Assembly (NCBI RefSeq): GCF_000970045.1
Contig: NZ_CP009505.1
Span: forward strand, 3,062,808-3,126,807
Length of the DNA stretch: 64,000 bases
DNA from: Methanosarcina sp. MTP4
GTDB lineage: Archaea > Halobacteriota > Methanosarcinia > Methanosarcinales > Methanosarcinaceae
Direction of reading: 5' to 3'
Below the pieces are notes generated by a model that made no database searches, was not told where the DNA came from, and was given only the letters and a program-made list of their open reading frames with translations. Both the position numbers and the translations under genes were made by a program. Below are positions 1 to 7,644 of this stretch, one piece after another (positions within the stretch are counted from its first letter, which is position 1; each line of letters opens with the position of its first letter).

Positions 1-3000
1 CGCCACCCACCCCCTTTGATACTAGGGCCACATGAGTCCATTTGTATAGATGGGGGCTATAGTCCACGTCGACCCGGCCATTTGCCCCAATATTTCCGTA
101 ATCCCAATACAGACAACCATCAGTCCAGGGCAAATGACATTGGAAGCGATTAGGAGTATCCTGTGCTCCGACGGAAAAGCTCGACCCTCTGTTGCCCTCC
201 GAGTTGACTTTCACCCAGAACTCGACTGTCACCGGTCCCTCAGTTGGCCACTCAAAGTCTTTCACTTCAACATAATCGTTCTCTCCGTCAAAATCCAGCG
301 CATTCATGCCAGGAATGGGAGAATCGACGATCTTGGGACTGCCAACATATGTTCCATCATTTGTATTCATCGACAGATCTATGGCTTCGTTCTCATCAAA
401 TTTCCACCAACCGGCCAGACCTGGTTCGTCACCATTTAAAGGAGGCAAAATGTCTTCCCCTGCTTCGTCGCCATTTAAAGGAGGTAAAATGTCTTCCCCT
501 TCCATATGAATGCCGACGATCTCCAGGTTGGCCACCTCGTCGAGGGAGTAGAGATAGCTCTGCAGTGCTCGTTCCGCATTGGCATCGTTCATCTCACCCT
601 GCATGAGGGCGTTCTCCAGCTCCTTGAAGATGGGGGACTTGTCGTCCCGCAGCTCGGGCTCGATCCAGTTTTCCGGGTAGAGGAATACCTTGCGGTTCGC
701 CTCCCACACCCTGTAGTTCTTCATCCATGCCCATTCCGAAGCGTCGGCCTCGCTGAGAACCACCTCTGGCTCCAGGTTCATCAAGCACCGCTGGACGAAG
801 AGCTGCGCCGAGCTGATGGCCTGCTTGAGCCGGGACGTTATCATGCAGGGGTTCATCTCCACGTCGATCAGCAGGCTCTCGAACATCTCGGAAGTGTCGC
901 TGTACTCCTTCTGGTTCCCGATAAGATAAGCCGTCAACGCAGAGCGCTGCCTTTCACGCAGCCGGTTTCGAAGCTTTGCAGCGACGGTTTGCCACTCCTC
1001 CGGCTTGTAGGCCGACCTGAGGGTGTGCACGATCGCCTTCGCCTCGGACGGGGTTTTGTCGGGGTCCACCCAGAGCAAGAGCACCTCGGCGGAAGTTCCC
1101 AGACGATTCAGGATATCGAAACATTTCTTCAGGTGGACCAGCATCGTCCCGGTATCCTTGAACTTGAAGACAGGTGAACTGCCACCTAAGAGAATCTCCA
1201 GATCGTCGGAATTCCAACCAGTCAGACCTTTCAGGTCCTCGAATTTGTCAGAAATATCACGGGCAGGGTCTGAAATCAGGTCGATAAGGGCGAACACATT
1301 AGCGTTTTCTTCCGGCAGCGAGTCTCGCAGACTTAAGAGGTCCAAAAGCCTCTCCCACACCTCAAACTGCGTTTTTTCCAGCGGCTCTCCCAAGGGGGGA
1401 AGCCTGTTGAGATCGAACCACACCTTATCGCCGTGTTCGAAGATCCAGCTCAGCTCATCGGAGCTGATGCCAAATCCTTCGACGATCATCTTGGACTTGT
1501 AAAGGCGCTTATAGATCTCGAACTGAGCGCTGGTTAGTTCTTTATCCTTATCTCTCAGGTTGAGGAGGACTTCGAGCGCAGACAGCTTCTCAAGAAGACA
1601 TTCGCAGGTGGTCGCGTCCAGCTTGAAGATCTCGCTGATATCTTCCATTATCTGGTCGCTCTCGTACTGATCGTACCCGTAATCTAGCAGCAGTCCGAGC
1701 AGGTACTCGTACCTAGCCTCGCCCGATGTTAGGGAACTCTCTCCTACCAACTGGTCCACATCGACTTTGAGAATTTTGAATTTTTTCTCGATGAATTTCT
1801 TCTGCGCATCCTCTGAAGGTGCATCCCTGGCACTTTCGAGGATCTTCTTTGCCGTATCCAGATATTCTGTCCTCTCCTGATCGCTTTCATCCTGCCAGAA
1901 GGCCTCCAGACGTTCAAGGGTCAGCTGTCCGTTAGGATCGTGCAGTTGACCCCTTTCGGCTTCGGTACTATGAAGCAGCAACCCGAGCAGGTACTCGTAC
2001 CTGGCCTCGCCCGGTGTGAGAGCACTCTCTCCCACCAACTTGTCCACATCGACTTCGAGGATTTTGAATTTTTCCTCTATCCACCTCTTCCGCTCCTCCT
2101 CGGCATCTTCGAGGATCTTCTTTGCCGTATCCAGATTTTTTGCCCTCTCCAGATCATTCTGCCAGAAGGCCTCCAGACGTTCAAGGGTCAGCTGTCCGTT
2201 AGGATCGTCAATCTGACCCCTTTCGGCTTCGATCCTCTGAAGGTTCTCGCGCAGTTTGGAGAGGTCTTGTGCGATCATATCGTCCGATGGGGCAGGCCCA
2301 CCGGGCAGCTCGCTGATGTTGCACAGCAGGTAGTCCAGGTCGGTAATATCGAACTTGGAATCGTTGATCTTGGAAACGATCTCCATGAAGCGCAGGGTGC
2401 TTTCAGGCTTCTCGAAGGGGTCCACCCCGGTAAGGGCCTTCAATGCAAGGAACTCTCTAACCGTCAACCTCAGCGCCCTGGAGAGCGACGCTATCTTGTA
2501 CATCCGGGTCAGGTTTTCGAGGTTTAGCTTGGCTTCGAGGTTTAGCTCGGCTTTGGTGCCGACAAGCCGCGAGAAGTCGTCGGCTCTGATGCCCAGGGCT
2601 CCGAGCACGGCGGCCTTGTTATTTGTAATTTTTTTGTTTGCATCTTCCAGCTCGTCACGGGTTTGGTTCAGCCGGAAGATACTGATATCCACGGCCTTGT
2701 CCAGGAAGACCTTCTCGTAGAGGGAGTCGTCGCCTGCCGTGTCCATCTTTTCGGACCACCAGCTTAGGCACACAGGAACGGGCCATTCCAGCTCAGACCT
2801 CAGCCCTTCGAGCTGGGAGAGGGAGATCAACAAGCGGTCGTCCAGATCTGTTGCCGCGAACACCTTTATCGCTTTGTCAAGTTCACGTGCCGTCCAGCCG
2901 AGCTTGCGCTGCAGACGACAGAAGCGATGAAACCGGTCGAGCAGCTTGTCGTCGACGGGCCTCACCGTCGCCGAGCAGATGTCGCAGTTGTCCGTTTCCT

Positions 3001-5470
3001 CTCCAAAGGTTACCCTGACGGTTTTACCAGGATTGACGAAATCGGTATCAAGAACCTTAGAAAATGCCTCGTAATCGAGCCCCGCCTTTTTGAGTAGGAG
3101 GGAAAGCTTCACTTTATCTTCCTCAGAGGGGTCGAGATCCGTCTTTTCGAGCAGGTGGTAAAGTTTCACCTCTTCCTTTAAGGGGTCCTTTTCCCTCTCG
3201 AACACACCCCAGAACTCCCAGAGCTTGTGGTTAGTTTTCCCTGTGATTATCTTGAGATCCAGCGCTGTGAGGCCGAGGTGATCTGCGGCGATATTTACGG
3301 TTGTTCCAGTAGACGAAGATTGGAACGTGCGCATGATCTGATGACGGGGAACGCCAAGGTGCTCCAGAACCTCTTCCGATTGCTCGTGCCACAGATCAAA
3401 GGGCAGATCGAAGGGATATACGGCCTCTTTTAATACATCATAAGCTGCGGGGTTCAGGTGCTCAGGGTTGGTCTTGAGCTCATCAGCGGTCCAGCTTGTC
3501 TGCCAATCCAACATCGGTGCCCTATTTTCCTTAACGCACCCGATCTCTCTTTTGGAGAGGGCCCGTTCCCAAATTCGAAGGTAAGCAAGTTGACCTTTGA
3601 ACGGAAACGAATGACGTAAACCGATTTTAAGGCCTTTTTTTAATTGAGGTCCATTTGATTTTTCTGATGTAGCTTCGAGTTCTCCATTGATGTAAAGCGC
3701 CATGCGGGCTTTGCCATCGATTCCGGGCAGAGGAGAGCCGTATTTCCCCGCCGATACTACGGCAAAATGGCACCATTCGTTCGAAGAAAATGTGTTTTTA
3801 GATCTAACCGCACCGTCTTTTGATCCATAGGCATCATTATAAGAAAATGAAATGTGATTATCTTCGCCGGTACAATGAACAATAAATTGGCCTTGACCTT
3901 CTCCTTCTCCTTTTTCTTCGCCCACACATAGAAGTGTGAATCTCTCTTTCTCTTCCTTTGCTTCGACACGTGCATAAAACTCGACAGTTACCGGCCCGCT
4001 ATTTGACCAATCAAAGTTATCTACCTTAACGTGATTCGTTCCGTCAAATTTCAGCGCCTTCATACCAGGAATGGGCGAATCTACGATCTCGGATTTGCCT
4101 AAATATTTTCCACTATTTTTATTCGGCGTCTGATCTGTAGCTCCATTCTGCTTAAATTGCCAGTAACCAGCCAGACCTGGTTCGTCGCCAGTTAAAGGAG
4201 GCGTCCAAAACAATGGCTTTTTATTTTCCTTAACGCACCAGATCTCTCTTTTGGAGAGGGCCCGTTCCCAGATTCTAAGGTAAGCAAGTTGACCTTTGAA
4301 CGGAAACGAATGACGTAAACCGATTTTAAGGCCTTTTTTTAATTGAGGTCCATTTGATTTTTCTGATGTAGCTTCGAGTTCTCCATTGATGTAAAGCGCC
4401 ATGCGGGCTTTGCCATCGATTCCGGGCAGAGGAGAGCCGTATTTCCCCGCCGATACTACGGCAAAATGACACCATTCGTTCGAAGAAAATGTGTTTTTAG
4501 ATCTAACCGCACCGTCTTTTGATCCATAGGCATCATTATAAGAAAATGAAATGTGATTATCTTCGCCGGTACAATGAACAATAAATTGGCCTTGACCTTC
4601 TCCTTCTCCTTTTTCTTCGCCCACACATAGAAGTGTGAATCTCTCTTTCTCTTCCTTTGCTTCGACACGTGCATAAAACTCGACAGTTACCGGTCCGCTA
4701 TTTGGCCAATCAAAGTTATCTACCTTAACGTGATTCGTTCCGTCAAATTTCAGCGCCTTCATACCAGGAATGGGCGAATCTACGATCTCGGATTTGCCTA
4801 AATATTTTCCACTATTTTTATTCGGCGTCTGATCTGTAGCTCCGTTCTGCTCAAATTGCCAGTAACCAGCCAGATCTGGTTCGTCGCCAGTTAAAGGAGG
4901 AGAAACTGAATTTTCCAAAATCTCATTGACCAGATCGACGTATGGCAAGGTGGTGAGCGTATTTGTGCAGGTCAGCTCAATCTCGCCGATATCGGGCCTC
5001 CTGCGGAAGAGCACATCAAGCGCAGGTTTGCCTTTTTCAGGATGGTCTTTGAGGAAATGAAGGATGTCCACAAGGTAGGCTGCAGGGCCGTAAACCGACT
5101 CGCAGTGTTTGCATCGGCAGAGGTCCAGGGAGCCGAAGAGCTCCTCCCAATCAGGCAAATCTCTCGACACGCGAAGATCGTTGTTGAACTGTGGTGCGAT
5201 ACGGGAAAGGAGGGCCATTGTCGTGGCGGAGATGTGGCTTGCCTTCTCGTAAATCTTCTTTGCTTTATCAACGCCACCACATGCCTTGGCATAGTTACTC
5301 ACGAACGCTGAGCTACCCACACGGTTGATGGCATGCGCTGAGTCGATTCCTTGTCTCCTCAGATTCTCTACTATAACGCCCTTCTGTGCATCAGTGGCAC
5401 CCTCCGGCATCAGGCTGGACAGACGACGCGCAGAAGCGTCGGGAATGTCTGATAAATTGCTCGTCGACAT
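1..5470 (-). CDS. Tc toxin complex A-subunit-like protein with LamG insertions (partial; C-terminus beyond the left edge)
   Basis: I translated the minus strand from ATG 5470 and found one open frame to base 1, at least 1,823 codons with no stop. GAGG lies 9 nt before this ATG; an in-frame ATG at 5479 abuts the GAGG and is less likely. Residues 1-190 resemble the VRP1/TcA N-terminus, with the signature LFGSLDLCRCKHCESVYGPA near 112-130. The helical part resumes at about residue 655 (NPEHLNPAAYDVL). Near residues 1540-1610 is the ABC-toxin N-terminal block (SRLKQAISSAQLFVQRCLMN, then YRVWEANRKVFLYPENWIEP). LamG/ConA-like modules fill residues 190-650 and 1654 to the edge. In bacteria TcA forms the pentameric pore and receptor-binding shell that injects a TcC toxin with TcB. 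The pore and TcB-binding regions would lie outside the window. Family assignment is strong; function in an archaeon is inferred. Next to MITE- and IS-like sequence, which suggests an island. Confidence 0.88.
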   Translation of the reverse strand, partial: MSTSNLSDIPDASARRLSSLMPEGATDAQKGVIVENLRRQGIDSAHAINRVGSSAFVSNYAKACGGVDKAKKIYEKASHISATTMALLSRIAPQFNNDLRVSRDLPDWEELFGSLDLCRCKHCESVYGPAAYLVDILHFLKDHPEKGKPALDVLFRRRPDIGEIELTCTNTLTTLPYVDLVNEILENSVSPPLTGDEPDLAGYWQFEQNGATDQTPNKNSGKYLGKSEIVDSPIPGMKALKFDGTNHVKVDNFDWPNSGPVTVEFYARVEAKEEKERFTLLCVGEEKGEGEGQGQFIVHCTGEDNHISFSYNDAYGSKDGAVRSKNTFSSNEWCHFAVVSAGKYGSPLPGIDGKARMALYINGELEATSEKSNGPQLKKGLKIGLRHSFPFKGQLAYLRIWERALSKREIWCVKENKKPLFWTPPLTGDEPGLAGYWQFKQNGATDQTPNKNSGKYLGKSEIVDSPIPGMKALKFDGTNHVKVDNFDWSNSGPVTVEFYARVEAKEEKERFTLLCVGEEKGEGEGQGQFIVHCTGEDNHISFSYNDAYGSKDGAVRSKNTFSSNEWCHFAVVSAGKYGSPLPGIDGKARMALYINGELEATSEKSNGPQLKKGLKIGLRHSFPFKGQLAYLRIWERALSKREIGCVKENRAPMLDWQTSWTADELKTNPEHLNPAAYDVLKEAVYPFDLPFDLWHEQSEEVLEHLGVPRHQIMRTFQSSSTGTTVNIAADHLGLTALDLKIITGKTNHKLWEFWGVFEREKDPLKEEVKLYHLLEKTDLDPSEEDKVKLSLLLKKAGLDYEAFSKVLDTDFVNPGKTVRVTFGEETDNCDICSATVRPVDDKLLDRFHRFCRLQRKLGWTARELDKAIKVFAATDLDDRLLISLSQLEGLRSELEWPVPVCLSWWSEKMDTAGDDSLYEKVFLDKAVDISIFRLNQTRDELEDANKKITNNKAAVLGALGIRADDFSRLVGTKAELNLEAKLNLENLTRMYKIASLSRALRLTVREFLALKALTGVDPFEKPESTLRFMEIVSKINDSKFDITDLDYLLCNISELPGGPAPSDDMIAQDLSKLRENLQRIEAERGQIDDPNGQLTLERLEAFWQNDLERAKNLDTAKKILEDAEEERKRWIEEKFKILEVDVDKLVGESALTPGEARYEYLLGLLLHSTEAERGQLHDPNGQLTLERLEAFWQDESDQERTEYLDTAKKILESARDAPSEDAQKKFIEKKFKILKVDVDQLVGESSLTSGEARYEYLLGLLLDYGYDQYESDQIMEDISEIFKLDATTCECLLEKLSALEVLLNLRDKDKELTSAQFEIYKRLYKSKMIVEGFGISSDELSWIFEHGDKVWFDLNRLPPLGEPLEKTQFEVWERLLDLLSLRDSLPEENANVFALIDLISDPARDISDKFEDLKGLTGWNSDDLEILLGGSSPVFKFKDTGTMLVHLKKCFDILNRLGTSAEVLLLWVDPDKTPSEAKAIVHTLRSAYKPEEWQTVAAKLRNRLRERQRSALTAYLIGNQKEYSDTSEMFESLLIDVEMNPCMITSRLKQAISSAQLFVQRCLMNLEPEVVLSEADASEWAWMKNYRVWEANRKVFLYPENWIEPELRDDKSPIFKELENALMQGEMNDANAERALQSYLYSLDEVANLEIVGIHMEGEDILPPLNGDEAGEDILPPLNGDEPGLAGWWKFDENEAIDLSMNTNDGTYVGSPKIVDSPIPGMNALDFDGENDYVEVKDFEWPTEGPVTVEFWVKVNSEGNRGSSFSVGAQDTPNRFQCHLPWTDGCLYWDYGNIGANGRVDVDYSPHLYKWTHVALVSKGVGG
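1687..2240 (-). repeat. Internal tandem duplication in the toxin helical body
   Basis: Two successive segments of about 90 codons are duplicated in frame. Each contains GQLTLERLEAFWQ, then a TAKKILE helix, then VDVDxLVGES and GEARYEYLLGLLL. Matching landmarks are 288 bp apart at one end and 267 bp at the other, so the copies differ by a 21-bp (7-codon) indel. Divergence is greater than between the LamG copies, indicating an older event. Confidence 0.8.
3524..4201 (-). repeat. LamG/ConA-like lectin module, copy 2 of the 699-bp tandem duplication
   Basis: Second in-frame copy of the lectin module. It ends at KREIWCVKEN and is followed directly by TcA-type sequence (SWTADELKTNPEHL). In ordinary TcA proteins the segments VDLVNEILEN and NPEHLNPAAYDVL are separated by a short loop, so both lectin copies sit in that loop. 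Near-identity with copy 1 shows a recent duplication or ongoing gene conversion. Confidence 0.85.
4223..4900 (-). repeat. LamG/ConA-like lectin module, copy 1 of a 699-bp tandem duplication
   Basis: Encodes roughly residues 190-415 of the toxin gene. It begins with PLTGDEPDLAGYWQFEQNG and contains the LamG-style core SNEWCHFAVVSAGKYG and LKIGLRHSFPFKGQLAYLRI. The next copy (3524-4201) is offset by exactly 699 bp (233 codons), so the reading frame is preserved. I counted about nine base differences over 678 aligned bases. The module looks more AT-rich than the surrounding toxin body, which suggests separate acquisition. Confidence 0.85.
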
Positions 5471-5540
5471 TGTTTTCATCCTCAATAAATTTTAGGCACT
5501 CTTCTCCAATCCTTCCTCAATGATGGTGCCGAATCCTCTT

Positions 5541-5575
5541 GATTTAGAGAGGGGAATCAAAATCCTCTCTAAATC
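5541..5575. promoter_or_regulatory. Perfect 12-bp inverted repeat in the toxin gene leader
   Basis: GATTTAGAGAGG (5541-5552) and CCTCTCTAAATC (5564-5575) are perfect inverted repeats with an 11-nt loop, about 70-105 nt upstream of the toxin start at 5470. A TATA-like CTATATTAAT on the minus strand lies just upstream, near 5589-5598, so the repeat would fall in the 5' leader or at the start site. It could be an RNA hairpin or an operator. Confidence 0.4.
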
Positions 5576-5752
5576 CATTTCTGAAAATTAATATAGGCAG
5601 GTGATTTTGAGCGACAGATTTCGAGTAATTGAGTTAGATAAAAAAAATAGTGTCCCACTATAAGATAGCTTTCAATGTAAAAAATGTTTAATTGTTTTGT
5701 TGATTATTATATCCATCACTGATATATTAAGAAAAATATAAATCGAAATAAC

Positions 5753-6164
5753 TGAGCTTATGCCAAAATTTACTAAAATGCTTTAAAACGGTAAAAAAAG
5801 CTTAAGAATACTTATTTATCCAAAAAATTACATATAATGCTTTTAAATTAGTACTCCTCAAAATGCCGATTAAAAATTTTAATCATAAATACTTAATTTA
5901 TGTTATATATAAATTTTAAATTGATATTTAATATGATTTTTTATCATAGAATGTATGAATATATAATTTTTTACTATGTTTGAAACTCCTATTTACCCCT
6001 ATTTTACTTATTAAACGATTAATACAACATCTAATTGCTATTATACCTTTATTTAGGCATATAATTACTTTAAAAATGTTTAAAACAAATTTTTTCGGCA
6101 AATAATTTTTATTAGCCAATATTATTGGAAACTAAGGAATTCTGTGAAAAATGGCATAAGCTCA
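5753..6164. mobile_element. Possible MITE with 13-bp terminal inverted repeats
   Basis: TGAGCTTATGCCA at 5753-5765 is perfectly inverted as TGGCATAAGCTCA at 6152-6164, bounding 412 bp of very AT-rich sequence. No convincing coding sequence lies inside; a 63-codon AT-rich frame is not credible. I see no clear target-site duplication. Size and termini fit a non-autonomous element or remnant. Confidence 0.4.
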
Positions 6165-6768
6165 ACTCGAAAATTTTCTTATTACTCAGACATTCCCATT
6201 TTCATAAGTGTAATTAAGCAAGAATAAAGATCAAAAAGGCGTCCCTATATAAAATAGATATAACCCCAAATTGCCCGTTGCTCTCTCTACAACTAACGGG
6301 AGTATGTTCGTGCCAGCTTTCTGCACATAATGCAATAATTAAAAAACAAGTATTTTCATTTGCGGATCTGAGTCTTTTCTTCCCGACTTCCCCGAATTTC
6401 AACACAGTTTCTAACAACATTGGAAATTGTTACATCTCTGCAGAATTCTGCAAGACATTCGGCTGAAATTAAGAAAACTGTATAAAAAATAACACATGAT
6501 AAAATATATAAATTGATAATTACTTTTTTAGGATTATAGATGAAAGGCTTCCCGCAGCTATTTCCAAAAAAAGAACATAATTAGTCAGAGCCTTATAAAA
6601 GAAAAACTTAGCTGATGCTATTTTGATTTTCAAGAGTTAAAAAAGATCATGTGTAAGGCGACCAGAAGAAATTTTCAAAAACAAAAAAACGCAGTTGATA
6701 TTTTTTGAGAAGAGCTTAAATTTTTAAAGAAAAACCCCATAATAGTTTATGGGAGATGGAGGTAAATT

Positions 6769-7194
6769 TTGCAATCAGAAACAGATGAAATCCTGTGCCC
6801 AAACCCGGAATGTGAATATTATCACAAGGCGGAAGGAAAAGCCATTGTAAAAAGCGGGAAATATAAGACCGGTCACCAGAGATACTATTGCAAACACTGC
6901 GGCAAATACTTCATGGAAACAATCGGTACAGCCATTTATCGCAAACATCTATCTAACGATAAAATAAGAATGATATATCGGCTCTTTCTTGAGAAAAACG
7001 GGATAAGGAGTATCGAGAGGATAACAGGGCATCACAGGGATACAATAAGTAATCTGCTAAAAGAGACGGAAAAAAATGAAAAAACAGAAGATTATCTGAT
7101 AAATAAGATAGGGTTGACAGCTAAAGAATGCGATAAGCTCTGGAAACTTTTAGAGATGAAGCGAGGGAAATCCCCAAAATCCCCAAAGTTATGA
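6769..7194 (+). CDS. InsA-like zinc-ribbon/HTH protein, N-terminal part of an IS1-family transposase
   Basis: 141 residues. TTG start with GGAGGT five bases upstream. An N-terminal zinc ribbon (CPNPEC, then QRYYCKHCGKYF) and an HTH segment (IRSIERITGHHRDTISNLL) are as in IS1-type transposases of methanosarcinas. Full-length relatives continue after the ECDxLW motif into a DDE catalytic domain. Here the frame ends about 15 residues past ECDKLW, with no catalytic continuation seen downstream. Most likely a decayed transposase, though an intact start and SD leave open a retained DNA-binding protein. Confidence 0.65.
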   Translation: MQSETDEILCPNPECEYYHKAEGKAIVKSGKYKTGHQRYYCKHCGKYFMETIGTAIYRKHLSNDKIRMIYRLFLEKNGIRSIERITGHHRDTISNLLKETEKNEKTEDYLINKIGLTAKECDKLWKLLEMKRGKSPKSPKL

Positions 7195-7644
7195 GTTACA
7201 AAACTTTGTCCCTATACAAAAGTACTGAATCACAATGACAAAAATGTATAATCTCAAAAAAGATTTCTGCCAGATAGTTCAGGAACAGATTTTGTGAGAT
7301 CTAATTCCCATAGGAATAGCATTTTTCCATAAATCCCCTTCTTTTTTATTTTTTTGATTTAGAAGTTGACTTCTCGTTTCCTGACAGGGACTTCTTAAAA
7401 GTAAGTATAGGAAGAGTGATCATTTTTTAGGGTTTGAAGATGTATTCGAGGTTATGATTAAGGCAGAGGATGCTGGAGGAAAATGTTGAAAGAGCCTTTC
7501 CACAATATCCCACCTGCCAACGCTCCCAAAAAAATCAAAATATATAAATACAGCGTCCAATGTTTGGTTAGAAATCAAACTGAAAACCAATCCCTATAAA
7601 ATCAATCTTGATCGAAAAACAAACAGGAATCCAGGGCGCTAAAA
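7195..7644. other. Intergenic region upstream of the first MATE gene
   Basis: 450 bp. The left part has no recognisable content and may be leftover mobile-element sequence. The right part holds a TATA box (TATATAAATA, 7541-7550), an operator-like site at 7562-7580, and a leader of about 65 nt. Confidence 0.5.
7541..7580 (+). promoter_or_regulatory. TATA box plus putative MarR operator of the first MATE gene
   Basis: TATATAAATA (7541-7550) is followed 12 nt later by GTTTGGTTAGAAATCAAAC (7562-7580), an imperfect palindrome with GTTTG/CAAAC arms. It shares the pattern TTTGGTTWGAAWTYRAAC with 9484-9501 upstream of marR, at the same distance from that TATA box. The position would overlap the transcription start, as expected for repression. 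Confidence 0.55.

Larger units (their letters stand above)
5480..6768. other. AT-rich intergenic region between the toxin gene and an IS fragment
   Basis: About 1.3 kb, far more AT-rich than the flanks. It holds the toxin leader with its inverted repeat, the putative MITE at 5753-6164, and 600 bp of sequence without recognisable genes. Short frames at 6214-6466 on both strands have no family resemblance and no ribosome binding site. Consistent with the edge of an island. Confidence 0.6.
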
